Notes under the pieces: generated by a model | Databases searched by the model: none | The model's input: only the letters and a program-made list of their open reading frames with translations | Told to the model about the DNA's origin: nothing | Made by a program: the position numbers and the translations under genes | Source of the DNA: Pelagadaptatus aseana | GTDB taxonomy: Bacteria > Pseudomonadota > Gammaproteobacteria > Pseudomonadales > Cellvibrionaceae | Direction of reading: 5' to 3' | NCBI GenBank assembly: GCA_040365065.1 | Contig: BAABNI010000010.1 | Coordinates: 82,486-146,485, forward strand | Length of the DNA: 64,000 nucleotides | Shown: positions 44,803-53,967 of the stretch, one piece after another | Layout of the letters: every line of letters starts with the position of its first letter | Position numbering within the stretch: position 1 is the stretch's first letter

Positions 44803-46197
44803 ATGCAAAAAGCATTAGGGGATTTTATTCACGCATTACGTCAGGCTGGCCTGCCCATATCCTCGGCCGAAACGCTGGATGCATTAAAGGCGGCTCAGCT
44901 TGTAGGCATTGAAAACCCAAAGGTGCTACGACACTCTCTGGGCATGACGCTGACCAAACGTCTGGAGCATCGCCTAATTTATGAACAGCTGTTTGATCAG
45001 TATTTTCTCAGTGTTACTGAAGACGAATCCAATCCAGATAATTTGAACACTGAACCCGATTCTCAAGGCTCTGCACCCGAAAGCTCTTCCCCACCTGCAC
45101 AACAGACTGCAAACGATCAGACTCCAGCAGAGCTTTCCCAACCATTGCAATCCCCTCTGGCACAACAGTTGATGGACAATAATCCGGCAGCCCAACAAGT
45201 TATGATTGCCAGCAGTGCACCCGGGGCCGGTGCACAAAGTATGAGCCTGTTCACCCAGATACCCATGGTTTCATATCGAATAATGCAGACCCTGGGAGAT
45301 CAGGAGCTACTGGCTGAACTGGCGGAAATCAGGGAGGACAATCCAAACCTTGCCGCCCTGCTTGAAGAGAGGCGAAGTAATCTTCAGCGTCAGGTCCGAG
45401 ATTTCGTAGAGCAACAGTATTTGCTCTTTGGCCAGGGGGAACCGCAAAAACTTCGCGAAGATAACTTGCAGAAGATCAAGCTGACAAATATTGATCACAA
45501 CAACCTGAAACTAATGACCGAGCTGGTACAAAAAGCCGCCAAAAAGCTCGCCAGCCTGCACAGCCGGCGTAGAAAAATCACCAAGCGAGGGTTGCTGGAT
45601 GTGCGTCGTACCATCGCTGCCAATGCCGCTTACGATGGTTTTTTATTTCACACAAAGTGGAAATCTACCCGCATTGAGAAACCCAAGGTAATGGTAATTT
45701 GTGATGTCAGCGGCTCGGTTAGCCGGGTCGCGAGATTTCTGCTGTTGTTTTTATACAGCCTCCAGGATGTATTACCCAGAGTCAGATCGTTTGTTTTTTC
45801 TTCAGACATGGGTGAAGTCACCGAATTATTCGAGACTCAGGATATGGAAAGTGCCCTTGCCAAGGTAATGCAAGATTGGGCTAATATGCCAACAGATTAC
45901 GGGTCTGCCCTGGCGACCTTTGAAGACCTCGCACTCAAAGATATAGATAATCGCACCACAGTCATCATGCTCGGAGATGCCAGAAACAATAATATCGACG
46001 GCAGAACCGACATTTGGCAGAAAGTTTATCAGCAAAGTCAGAGAGTCCTGTGGTTGAACCCTGAAAATAAATTCAGCTGGGACACGGGAGATTCTATAAT
46101 GAGCGAATATGCCCCTTATTGCTCTCACGTAGAAACCTGTAACTCTCTTCGTGACCTGAACCGAATATTGGGTAGCGTTCTCAAGAATCATCGCTAA
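44803..46197 (+). CDS. VWA-domain protein, CoxE type
   Basis: This 464-residue protein has an N-terminal helical domain (ALRQAGLPISSAETLDALKA), a proline- and glutamine-rich linker (about 85-145), and a C-terminal VWA domain. The metal-ion-dependent adhesion motif is in VICDVSGSVSRVARFLL, with LGDARNNNIDGRTD further on. CoxE in Oligotropha acts with the MoxR-like CoxD in assembling the CO dehydrogenase active site, but no such enzyme is nearby. The client here is therefore unknown. It forms an operon with moxR. Confidence 0.9.
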   Translation: MQKALGDFIHALRQAGLPISSAETLDALKAAQLVGIENPKVLRHSLGMTLTKRLEHRLIYEQLFDQYFLSVTEDESNPDNLNTEPDSQGSAPESSSPPAQQTANDQTPAELSQPLQSPLAQQLMDNNPAAQQVMIASSAPGAGAQSMSLFTQIPMVSYRIMQTLGDQELLAELAEIREDNPNLAALLEERRSNLQRQVRDFVEQQYLLFGQGEPQKLREDNLQKIKLTNIDHNNLKLMTELVQKAAKKLASLHSRRRKITKRGLLDVRRTIAANAAYDGFLFHTKWKSTRIEKPKVMVICDVSGSVSRVARFLLLFLYSLQDVLPRVRSFVFSSDMGEVTELFETQDMESALAKVMQDWANMPTDYGSALATFEDLALKDIDNRTTVIMLGDARNNNIDGRTDIWQKVYQQSQRVLWLNPENKFSWDTGDSIMSEYAPYCSHVETCNSLRDLNRILGSVLKNHR

Positions 46198-46221
46198 ATA
46201 ATTAATTGAAAGGATTGCCCC

Positions 46222-47064
46222 GTGGAACAAAATCTGGAAAACGAACTGGAACAAGCCGCTGCCATTTATCAAATGATCATAGAGTTTTTTGTGAATTACA
46301 GCTTCCAGATACTCGGGGCCATCATTATTCTGTTGATCGGCCTTTATGTAGCCAAGAAAGTCAGCAATCTTGTCGAGAAGCTGTGCACCAAAAAAGAGCT
46401 GGATATAACTCTGAGTAAATTTTTGGCCGCAACCGTCAAGATACTAATCATAGCCATGACCGCGATTATTGCTCTCGGCAAAATGGGTATAAGCGTCACG
46501 CCTTTCCTCGCAGCTGTCGGTGCAGTTTCTCTGGGTGCAGGTTTGGCCGTACAGGGGCTTCTGTCAAATTATGGCGCTGGATTTAATATCATTCTGACTC
46601 GCCCATTTGTTGTCGGCGACACCATCAGCGTTCAAGGTGTTACTGGCCAGGTAAAAGATGTACATCTGGCCTATACAGTCTTAAGCAATGAAGATGACAT
46701 AGAGATTACTATCCCTAACAAGCATATAGTTGGTGAAATTCTGCACAACTCATTTGAAAACACTTTGGCCGAGCTCAGTATTGGCATTGCTTACAGTGAA
46801 GATCCGGAAAAATCCATTGGCCTTATTCGTAACACACTGTCTTCAAATGAAAAACTCTGTCAGGACAAACAGCCGCAGGTTGGTATCGAGAGCTTTGGCG
46901 ACAGCAGTATTAACCTTGGTATTCGAGTCTGGCTTCCGACCAACCAATACTACCAACAGCTTTATATGGTCAATCAATCCATATACAAAGTATTAAAAGA
47001 TAATAACGTTGATATCCCTTTCCCACAGAGGGAAATCACCATTCTCAACAACAAACAACAATAA
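46222..47064 (+). CDS. mscS: Small-conductance mechanosensitive channel, MscS type
   Basis: This 280-residue protein has three N-terminal membrane helices (QILGAIIILLIGLYVAKKVS, LAATVKILIIAMTAIIALG, and the pore helix AAVGAVSLGAGLAVQGLLSN). A beta domain (RPFVVGDTISVQGVTGQV) and a C-terminal domain follow. This is close to E. coli MscS (286 residues). The GTG at 46222 has AAGGA 7 nt upstream. It follows coxE by 24 nt, and a Nudix gene starts 6 nt after its stop. This is the second MscS-family gene in the window. Confidence 0.93.
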   Translation: MEQNLENELEQAAAIYQMIIEFFVNYSFQILGAIIILLIGLYVAKKVSNLVEKLCTKKELDITLSKFLAATVKILIIAMTAIIALGKMGISVTPFLAAVGAVSLGAGLAVQGLLSNYGAGFNIILTRPFVVGDTISVQGVTGQVKDVHLAYTVLSNEDDIEITIPNKHIVGEILHNSFENTLAELSIGIAYSEDPEKSIGLIRNTLSSNEKLCQDKQPQVGIESFGDSSINLGIRVWLPTNQYYQQLYMVNQSIYKVLKDNNVDIPFPQREITILNNKQQ

Positions 47065-47070
47065 CTATCC

Positions 47071-47784
47071 ATGAGTGACTTTTTCAAAACGGCAAAAAAT
47101 ACAACTTCTGATCAGGCACCTCCAGCAGCACCGGCGGCAACCGTTATTCTCTTGCGCGAGGCGAGTGAATCATTTGAGGTCTTACTGTTATTAAGGGCAA
47201 AAGCCATTCAATTTGCAGGCGGCAACTGGGTATTCCCGGGTGGCCGCATTGATCCAGCTGACTATAAAAGTAACCCCGATGATGAAATCGCAGCGGCAAG
47301 AGTAGCTGCCGCAAGAGAGAGTTCTGAAGAGGCCGGTCTAACCCTTAACTCTGAAGAATTCTCATTCTTTTCACATTGGACTACACCACTGATAGAAAAG
47401 AAGCGTTTCTCAACCTGGTTCCTATGGAGTGAGATCTCTCGTGATCAAAGCATTGTTGTCGATGAAGGTGAAATAGTGGACCACCTCTGGGTTACCCCTT
47501 CCGATGCTATACAAATGATGAGACGCAAGGAAATCAAGATTCTTCCACCCACCTTTTTGACGCTTTATGAACTTGCTCAGTGCTCAAATATTGATGATGT
47601 ACAAACAATGACATCATCCAGAGAGCTGCCAAGATACTTCCCCAATCTTGTATTACATGAAAAAACACCGGGAATACTTCTCGAAAACGATAGTGGCTAT
47701 GATTCAGGCGATATGGACCATAATGGTGTAAAGCAGCGTGTCATTATGGGCAAAAGCGGATGGGAATTTATCGACGAAACATAA
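47071..47784 (+). CDS. Nudix hydrolase
   Basis: This 237-residue hydrolase is probably for a nucleoside-diphosphate derivative, possibly a coenzyme A-type or related substrate. The Nudix box is extended: GGRIDPAD then, after a charged insertion, AARESSEEAGL, with the metal-binding REXXEE core intact. Many NUDT-type acyl-CoA hydrolases show this insertion. The substrate cannot be told. It is the last gene of the moxR-coxE-mscS-nudix run and ends at a terminator. Confidence 0.85.
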   Translation: MSDFFKTAKNTTSDQAPPAAPAATVILLREASESFEVLLLLRAKAIQFAGGNWVFPGGRIDPADYKSNPDDEIAAARVAAARESSEEAGLTLNSEEFSFFSHWTTPLIEKKRFSTWFLWSEISRDQSIVVDEGEIVDHLWVTPSDAIQMMRRKEIKILPPTFLTLYELAQCSNIDDVQTMTSSRELPRYFPNLVLHEKTPGILLENDSGYDSGDMDHNGVKQRVIMGKSGWEFIDET

Positions 47785-47795
47785 TGCAGGCATAA

Positions 47796-47827
47796 AAAAG
47801 CCCCGCAGGATTTGCAGGGCTATTTTT
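47796..47827. terminator. Bidirectional terminator between the Nudix and fadD-like genes
   Basis: AGCCCCGCA pairs with TGCAGGGCT (47799-47821) with one mismatch and a short loop. It has an A run on the left and a T run on the right (ATTTTTATG), so it can serve both convergent genes. Confidence 0.78.
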
Positions 47828-47847
47828 ATGGCAGAGGATCAGATCAG

Positions 47848-49464
47848 TTATGCATTTTCTGCATCACGAAGCTCACGACGAAGGATCTTTCCTACATTCG
47901 ATTTGGGCAGATCTTCCATAAATTGAATCTGCTTAGGCACTTTATAAGCAGTCAATTGCTTACGAGCAAATTCGATCACTTCCTCTTTGGTCAAATTTTC
48001 ATCTGATTTAACCAAAAACAATTTAACAGCTTCGCCGGTTTTGGCATCTTCAACACCAATTGCAGCAGCTTCCAAAACACCGGGATGCTTGCAGATTTCA
48101 TCTTCGATCTCATTGGGATAGACGTTAAAACCAGAGACGATAATCATATCTTTCTTACGGTCGACAATTTTCAAATAACCATCTTCGGTAATCACACCCA
48201 TATCACCAGTATCAAGCCAGCCATCCTCTGAAAGAATCTCAGCGGTAGCTTCCGGGCGCTTCCAATAACCCTTCATAACCTGAGGGCCGCGAACCAGCAA
48301 CTCACCTGACTCTCCAGTAGGAACTTCATTGCCTTCAGCGTCTACAATCTTGATTTCGGTATCCTTCACCGGAATACCAACACTGCCAAGCTTGATCGCA
48401 TTGGGGGGATTAGAAGTAACAACAGGCGAAGTTTCAGTCATTCCATAGCCTTCACTGACTTCACAACCGGTCACTGACTTCCAAAGTTCAGCCACATCAC
48501 TGGTCAGCGCCATACCGCCAGAATTTGTCAGCTTCAACTTAGAAAAATCAAGGGCTTTAAAAGGCTCGTGATGACATAACCCATTAAAAAGAGTATTCAG
48601 GCCAACAAAACCGGTGATTTGATATGGTTTCATTGCAGTAACAATGCTGTCCAAATCTCTAGGGTTCGGAATCAGGATGTTATGACAACCATTTACAGCC
48701 ATTGCCATGCAGTGAGCTGTAAATGCATAGATATGGTAAAGGGGTAATGGCGCAATCAAGATTTCTTTACCGACCTCAAGTACATCCAAACGGTCAGCTA
48801 CCTGATTCATATTTGCAACCAAATTACCATGGGTCAACATGGCACCCTTGGCAACTCCCGTTGTACCACCGGTATACTGTAAAACCGCTACATCTTCGGC
48901 AGTACGCTCAACCGGCGTAAAATTTTGCTTAGAGCCCTTGGCAAGCGCAGACTTAAATGAAATCTGATTCTTAAAGTGAAACTTTGGAACCAATTTTTTA
49001 ACATGCTTGGCTACGGCATTGATAATCAATCCCTTGGGGAAACCATGTAAATCCCCTACTTCAGTAACAATCACTTGCTCTACTGGAGTTTCATCAATAA
49101 TTTCTGCCGCAGTTTCAGCGATGTTTGCCAAAACAATCAGAGCCTTGGCTCCGGAGTCATTAAGTTGGTGCTTGACTTCACGAGTAGTATACAAAGGATT
49201 GGTATTAACCAGTGTCATACCTGCACGCAGTACACCGTAAATAACAACCGGATACTGAAGGATGTTCGGCAGCTGAACCGCCACTGCATCACCCTCTTTC
49301 AAGCCAGTATGATTTTGCAAGTAGCTGGCAAATTGGGCACTGAGGCGATCAATTTCACCATAGGTCAGGGTTTTTCCCAAAGCGGTAAATGCCGGTTTAT
49401 CCGAATAAGCTTTAAACGCAGCCTGAAAAGCTTCAGGAGCTGTTGTCATATTATTAGTATCCAT
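47848..49464 (-). CDS. Long-chain fatty acid--CoA ligase, FadD family
   Basis: This 538-residue adenylate-forming enzyme activates fatty acids to acyl-CoA for beta-oxidation. The ATP-binding loop is YTGGTTGVAKGAMLTH and the adenylation motif is GYGMTETSPV. The C-terminal hinge segment is LDTGDMGVITEDGYLKIVDR. The catalytic lysine is Lys526 in KSNVGKILRREL. Length is slightly below typical FadD (about 560). The ATG at 49464 has GGAA 6 nt upstream. It is downstream of an SCP2 gene and acyl-CoA dehydrogenase, all in one direction, and shares the AraC-regulated block. Confidence 0.92.
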   Translation of the reverse strand: MDTNNMTTAPEAFQAAFKAYSDKPAFTALGKTLTYGEIDRLSAQFASYLQNHTGLKEGDAVAVQLPNILQYPVVIYGVLRAGMTLVNTNPLYTTREVKHQLNDSGAKALIVLANIAETAAEIIDETPVEQVIVTEVGDLHGFPKGLIINAVAKHVKKLVPKFHFKNQISFKSALAKGSKQNFTPVERTAEDVAVLQYTGGTTGVAKGAMLTHGNLVANMNQVADRLDVLEVGKEILIAPLPLYHIYAFTAHCMAMAVNGCHNILIPNPRDLDSIVTAMKPYQITGFVGLNTLFNGLCHHEPFKALDFSKLKLTNSGGMALTSDVAELWKSVTGCEVSEGYGMTETSPVVTSNPPNAIKLGSVGIPVKDTEIKIVDAEGNEVPTGESGELLVRGPQVMKGYWKRPEATAEILSEDGWLDTGDMGVITEDGYLKIVDRKKDMIIVSGFNVYPNEIEDEICKHPGVLEAAAIGVEDAKTGEAVKLFLVKSDENLTKEEVIEFARKQLTAYKVPKQIQFMEDLPKSNVGKILRRELRDAENA

Positions 49465-49509
49465 TGCTATTCCGTATTATTGCGATTGAGTCTGGGTAAA
49501 ATAATCTTA

Positions 49510-49833
49510 TTAATTGGAGCAGTGAGGGAAAAGCTCCAACATTTTTTTGGCCAATCTCAAGTCGCCATCGACCTTTACTTGACCAAATGCAAAAGCTTGA
49601 GCGCCATCGAGTTCTCCATTCAATACGGATAGCAGAGTCGCCTGATTCAAAATCAAAGTAACATCCGCAGAATCATGGAGACCCGGAAAGTATTTGCACT
49701 CCCCGTTGCTGATAACTTGATAATAGTCACCACCATCGGAAATCAAGAGCTGAAAGATAGCTGAAAAGCCATTAGCCGCTTCTCGATCGAAGCGGCCTTT
49801 GGCTTTCTCAAAACTCTCTTTTATATGATTCAT
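49510..49833 (-). CDS. SCP2 sterol-transfer-domain protein
   Basis: This 107-residue protein is a single SCP2-like lipid-binding domain. It contains ANGFSAIFQLLISDGGDYYQ and ADVTLILNQATLLSVLNG. It also has the family segment LDGAQAFAFGQVKVDGDLRLA. Such domains bind acyl-CoA or sterol-like lipids, and this one may pass acyl-CoA between neighbouring enzymes. It is 15 nt after the acyl-CoA dehydrogenase stop and 45 nt before the ligase start. Confidence 0.88.
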   Translation of the reverse strand: MNHIKESFEKAKGRFDREAANGFSAIFQLLISDGGDYYQVISNGECKYFPGLHDSADVTLILNQATLLSVLNGELDGAQAFAFGQVKVDGDLRLAKKMLELFPHCSN

Positions 49834-49848
49834 GAGTTCTAACTGAAC

Positions 49849-51633
49849 TTAGAATGCAAAAGCTTCAGCGTCCATAGACATCAGGCTATCGGCACCAGAA
49901 GTCATGGTTTCTGCCAGTGATGTAGTACGTGGCAGAATACGCGCATAGTAGAACTGAGCGGTTTGCAGCTTGGCCTTGTAGAAAGCCTCATCACCTTCAC
50001 CCGCATCCAGTTTTTCCTGAGCTTTCTGAGCAGCTGCAGCCCAGAAGTAAGCCAAAGCCATATAACCGGAGTACATCAGGTAATCAACGGAAGCCGCGCC
50101 CACTTCTTCTGGGTCATTCATGGCGGCCATACCAATCTTCATGGTCAGATCACCCCAGTTTTTGTTCATTTCAGCCAATTTGGCAACAAATGGATTGCTT
50201 TCATTGGCCTGACAGAACTTGTGAATCTCTTTAGTGAAAGGCTTCATGATTTCACCTTGGGTCATCAGAACCTTACGACCCAGCAAATCCAACGCCTGAA
50301 TACCGGTTGTACCTTCATACAACATAGAAATACGACAATCGCGAACATTCTGCTCAGCACCCCACTCGGAGATAAAGCCGTGACCACCGAAACACTGCAG
50401 ACCATGGTTAGCAGACTCAAAGCCCACCTCGGTCAGGAAAGCCTTGGCAATAGGCGTCAGGAAAGCCAATTTGCCATCGGCTTCTTTAGCAAGCTCTTCA
50501 TCGCCAGACTCAATCAGGTCGACCAACTTGGCACAGTAGGTTATCATCATACGGCCACCTTCAGCAAACGCTTTCTGGGTCAGCAACATACGACGTACAT
50601 CGGGGTGCACAATAATAGGATCAGCAGGACCTTCAGGATTCTTGGCGCCACTCAATGCACGCATCTGCAAACGATCACGAGCGTAATCCAAAGACTTCTG
50701 AAAGCCCATTTCGGCGTGAGCAACACCCTGCATCGCAGTACCCAGACGAGCAGTATTCATAAAGGTGAACATACAGTTCAGACCACGATTGGGAGGACCA
50801 ATCAAGAAACCTTTGGCATTATCAAAGTTCATTACACAAGTAGAGTTACCGTGGATACCCATCTTGTGCTCGATAGAACCGCAGCTCACACCATTGCGAT
50901 CAATGATGGTCCCATCTTCGTTTACGTTCATCTTTGGAACAATAAACAGGGAAATACCTTTGGTACCAGAAGGCGCATCTGGAAGACGGGCCAGTACGAT
51001 ATGAACAATGTTATCCACCATGTCGTGCTCACCGGCGGAAATAAAGATTTTAGTACCGGAAACAGAGTAGGAACCATCAGCGTTTGGCTCAGCTTTGGTA
51101 CGTAGCATACCCAAATCAGTACCGCAGTGAGGCTCAGTCAAGCACATGGTACCAGTCCACTCACCGCTAATGAGCTTGGTCAGGTAGGTTTCTTTCTGCT
51201 GCTCAGTACCATGCTCAGCAATGGTATTCATGGCACCGTGGGACAGACCAGGGTACATGCCCCAAGACCAGTTGGCAGTACCAGACATCTCGGTTAAAAC
51301 CTGACCCAGAGAAGGTGGCAGACCTTGACCACCGTGTTCAACATCGTGAGTCATTGAAGGCCAACCAGCCTCTACGTATTGCTGATAGGCTTCTTTAAAA
51401 CCAGTAGGTGTTTTAACTTCACCGTCTACCCAAGTACAACCTTCCTGATCACCTACTTGGTTCAGGGGGGCTACAACATTTTCAAAAAACTTGGCGCCCT
51501 CATCGAGGATCGCATTAGCAAGATCAGCAGTAGTTTCAGCAAATTTTGGAACCGACTGCCAGTGCTGTTCATAATCAAACAGCTCAAACAGGTTGAATTG
51601 GATATCACGCATTGGCACTTTGTAATCAGCCAT
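49849..51633 (-). CDS. Acyl-CoA dehydrogenase
   Basis: This FAD enzyme catalyses the first oxidative step of beta-oxidation. It has 594 residues, longer than the classical 380, with an extra C-terminal domain (about 470-594) typical of the proteobacterial long-chain group. Flavin and substrate motifs are MCLTEPHCGTDLG, ISAGEHDMVDNIVHIVLAR and FGGHGFISEWGAEQNVRDCR. The catalytic glutamate is in LYEGTTGIQALDLLGRK. The chain-length preference cannot be told. The AraC gene upstream and the direct repeats at 51711-51749 suggest local control. Confidence 0.93.
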   Translation of the reverse strand: MADYKVPMRDIQFNLFELFDYEQHWQSVPKFAETTADLANAILDEGAKFFENVVAPLNQVGDQEGCTWVDGEVKTPTGFKEAYQQYVEAGWPSMTHDVEHGGQGLPPSLGQVLTEMSGTANWSWGMYPGLSHGAMNTIAEHGTEQQKETYLTKLISGEWTGTMCLTEPHCGTDLGMLRTKAEPNADGSYSVSGTKIFISAGEHDMVDNIVHIVLARLPDAPSGTKGISLFIVPKMNVNEDGTIIDRNGVSCGSIEHKMGIHGNSTCVMNFDNAKGFLIGPPNRGLNCMFTFMNTARLGTAMQGVAHAEMGFQKSLDYARDRLQMRALSGAKNPEGPADPIIVHPDVRRMLLTQKAFAEGGRMMITYCAKLVDLIESGDEELAKEADGKLAFLTPIAKAFLTEVGFESANHGLQCFGGHGFISEWGAEQNVRDCRISMLYEGTTGIQALDLLGRKVLMTQGEIMKPFTKEIHKFCQANESNPFVAKLAEMNKNWGDLTMKIGMAAMNDPEEVGAASVDYLMYSGYMALAYFWAAAAQKAQEKLDAGEGDEAFYKAKLQTAQFYYARILPRTTSLAETMTSGADSLMSMDAEAFAF

Positions 51634-51710
51634 TCTTATAACCTCACTATTACGAAATTAGGTGTTTTTTCAACGCTGGTAAGGTTCTAAGTTTTCGCAA
51701 TTTGCCTCAA

Positions 51711-51749
51711 TGGTAAATTTGACTAGATACAGTGGTAAATACGACTAGA
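51711..51749 (-). repeat. Two 17-nt direct repeats before the acyl-CoA dehydrogenase
   Basis: TGGTAAATTTGACTAGA (51711-51727) and TGGTAAATACGACTAGA (51733-51749) differ at two bases and are 22 bp apart, which is two helical turns. They lie 78-116 bp before the dehydrogenase ATG. This is the geometry of AraC-family sites such as araI1-araI2. The neighbouring AraC protein is the likely binder. Confidence 0.7.
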
Positions 51750-51790
51750 GAATGACCAAGAAAGACAACATGGTCACAAAAGCCCAAAGG

Positions 51791-52837
51791 CTACTCGGCC
51801 ATTTGTTTGCGGTATTCACCGGGTGTTAAGCCTGTCCATTTCTTGAAGGCGCGAAAAAAAGCACTTGGTTCATCAAATCCTAGCTTTTCCGCAATATTAG
51901 AATTGGTCAAATCGGGTAGATTTAAGTAGTGAATAGCAGCCTCAAGTCGGCATTCGTCCTTGATTTTTTGAAATGAAGTATCCTCTTGCTGCAAGCGACG
52001 TCGCAGCGTTGTCAAGGATAGGTTCAACTGCGAGGCAACGGCTTCGGCCCCAGGCATAGAATAACTGACGTCCTTTGAGAGAATCGTGCGCACCTTGTTG
52101 GATAACGTACTCTTAGCCGATTCACGAATGACCAGATGGTAGGGAGCCATACGCAGAAAGTCGTCCAGTGACTTAGAGCTTTGAACGATTTTCGATTCAA
52201 GGTATTCACTTTTAAATTCGAAGCCATTGTAGGGTTGATCGAAACGAATGGCCGCAGGATAGGTTTCGGCCAGCTCGCGAAAAGAATCAGGACAGGAGAA
52301 ACTGAAAGAAATACTCTCCAAGGGTATTTCCTGCCCCGTCAACCAGCAATTGAAACGGTGCCATACTGCCAACGAAGTCCGTATCTTGTCAGCGTTATCG
52401 ATAACCATCAGTTTTTCAAAATCTTCTTGCGACAACAGCCGGATTGGGACCATCTGGGTACGCGCAAGGCCATTGTCCAAAATCTCGATTTTTGGACGTG
52501 TCAAAAAGCCGCGGCAGATTTCACTGAACTCGCCTGCACGCATGGCAGCCTGATACAGATCGTCGCAGTGTATAACGCTTAAGCACATAAGCCGAAACGA
52601 GCCCAGCTGAACCCGGCCGCCGCTCATCATACCGAAGCATTCATCCTGAACGACCAGCATTACCTTCTGATAGAGTTGGCCGTACTTTACCGAGGAAAAC
52701 TGCCGTGAATCGTTAATTTCATCGCGATCGATATCCAGCTCTCGAAGCATGGTATCGACATCACACCCCTGCTCTTCTGCCGCAGACAGTAAAGAGCGAA
52801 CGTATTCAGAGGAAATAAAACTATCGTTTACAGTCAT
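51791..52837 (-). CDS. AraC-family transcriptional regulator
   Basis: This 348-residue regulator has an N-terminal ligand-binding domain of the arabinose-operon-regulator type, PF12625-like from memory (SSVKYGQLYQKVMLVVQDEC). The C-terminal AraC DNA-binding domain has two helix-turn-helix units (LNLSLTTLRRRLQQEDTSFQ; SNIAEKLGFDEPSAFFRAFK, WTGLTPGEYRKQ). The gene is in the same direction as the dehydrogenase and 157 nt upstream of it. Direct repeats in the spacer are the expected target. The inducer is unknown, but an acyl compound would fit the genes. Confidence 0.9.
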   Translation of the reverse strand: MTVNDSFISSEYVRSLLSAAEEQGCDVDTMLRELDIDRDEINDSRQFSSVKYGQLYQKVMLVVQDECFGMMSGGRVQLGSFRLMCLSVIHCDDLYQAAMRAGEFSEICRGFLTRPKIEILDNGLARTQMVPIRLLSQEDFEKLMVIDNADKIRTSLAVWHRFNCWLTGQEIPLESISFSFSCPDSFRELAETYPAAIRFDQPYNGFEFKSEYLESKIVQSSKSLDDFLRMAPYHLVIRESAKSTLSNKVRTILSKDVSYSMPGAEAVASQLNLSLTTLRRRLQQEDTSFQKIKDECRLEAAIHYLNLPDLTNSNIAEKLGFDEPSAFFRAFKKWTGLTPGEYRKQMAE

Positions 52838-52859
52838 AAGTCTCGTTTAACCGACCACT

Positions 52860-53081
52860 TTAATCTTTAAAACGCTTTGTCATTCGACGTCCCAGTTTCA
52901 ACAACAGCATAAACAAGGCTGCTGCCACAACCAGTGAGGCCATCAAGAACAATGACAACCATAAAATACTGGTTATGTCTGATACGGGAACCCCCCAGGC
53001 AAAAATAGCTGCACCAATAAAAGCCAGACACGCCAACAAGCTTAGAACAACTGTCCGAGAGCTGCTTTTTAAAACGACCAT
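52860..53081 (-). CDS. Small two-helix membrane protein
   Basis: This 73-residue hydrophobic protein has two likely membrane helices (VVLSLLACLAFIGAAIFAWG and SILWLSLFLMASLVVAAALF) and a basic tail (LGRRMTKRFKD). I recognise no family. It lies 13 nt after the HAD phosphatase gene and is probably co-transcribed with it. It could be a real small membrane gene or a weakly expressed frame. The membrane composition favours the first. Confidence 0.6.
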   Translation of the reverse strand: MVVLKSSSRTVVLSLLACLAFIGAAIFAWGVPVSDITSILWLSLFLMASLVVAAALFMLLLKLGRRMTKRFKD

Positions 53082-53094
53082 TTGTTTTATCCGT

Positions 53095-53940
53095 TTACCC
53101 GTCTTGCGTGATCATTTCCAAAACGTGTGCGACTCCATCATCCCACACCGGCAGGGTTACCAAATCAGCCACCTGCTTCACCTGATCCGAAGCATTACCC
53201 ATGGCGACCCCGGTACCGGCCAGTGATAAAAATTGCATATCTGATTGCGCATCCCCAAACGCCAGCACCTGATCAGGGCGGGCGTCATAATACTTGAGTA
53301 ACTGCAAAAAAGCCTGTTTTTTACAGGCTTGATCTGAAATCACACTAACAAACAACCAGTCAGGCTCTTCTGCAAGATGGGCATAGGCGAAAATAAGATG
53401 TGGAAATTGCTCTTCAAGCGCCTGTAATAGTTGATGCTGGTCAGGCTCAGTTACTGCCAGTAATAACTTGATAACAGGGTCATCAGGCATGTCATCAAAA
53501 CAGCCTACAATTGGATTGCATCTGAGATGATGACTGTGTTTAGCGGCGATAGGGTGAGGACCCTCTATATAAAAGTGATCTCGGGTGTATATTTCAGTAT
53601 AGATACCATGAGACTTGGCAACCGCCAGCAAACTGGCTATTTCCTCATTGCCAAGAGCGTGCTGGCTCAGTGTAATCGCCCGAGAGGGATCGTAAACCAA
53701 AGCGCCGGTGTAAAATACTCCTGCATCAACAAGCCCTAGATCGTCGATCAGAAATTCGGTTGCGAACATAGGCCGCCCCGACGCAATGGCTGTCTTCAAC
53801 CCTTTATCCCTGGCGCACCACAAGGCATTCTTTAAACGCTGAGTGTACTCGCCGTTAAACCCCAACAGAGTGCCATCGACATCAAAAAAAGCGACCCGAA
53901 AGTCACGATTTTCCAACTGCTCCATGGGGTCTATAGTCAC
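53095..53940 (-). CDS. HAD-family phosphatase, Cof type
   Basis: This 281-residue cytoplasmic sugar-phosphate or nucleotide phosphatase has its nucleophile in FFDVDGTLLGF. Motif II is AIASGRP, motif III/lysine is in ISDQACKKQAFLQLL, and motif IV is LAFGDAQSDMQFLSLAG with the family end VAMGNASDQVKQVADLV. A cap domain follows motif I (type C2). The start is GTG at 53940 or ATG at 53925. Neither has a strong ribosome-binding site. The substrate is unknown. Confidence 0.9.
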   Translation of the reverse strand: MTIDPMEQLENRDFRVAFFDVDGTLLGFNGEYTQRLKNALWCARDKGLKTAIASGRPMFATEFLIDDLGLVDAGVFYTGALVYDPSRAITLSQHALGNEEIASLLAVAKSHGIYTEIYTRDHFYIEGPHPIAAKHSHHLRCNPIVGCFDDMPDDPVIKLLLAVTEPDQHQLLQALEEQFPHLIFAYAHLAEEPDWLFVSVISDQACKKQAFLQLLKYYDARPDQVLAFGDAQSDMQFLSLAGTGVAMGNASDQVKQVADLVTLPVWDDGVAHVLEMITQDG

Positions 53941-53967
53941 AATAATCTATTACCGAAATGATCAAAC

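Noticed and set aside
49963..51105. 380-codon frame antisense to the acyl-CoA dehydrogenase
   Set aside because: It is a shadow of the real gene. Its product is histidine- and threonine-rich without domains.
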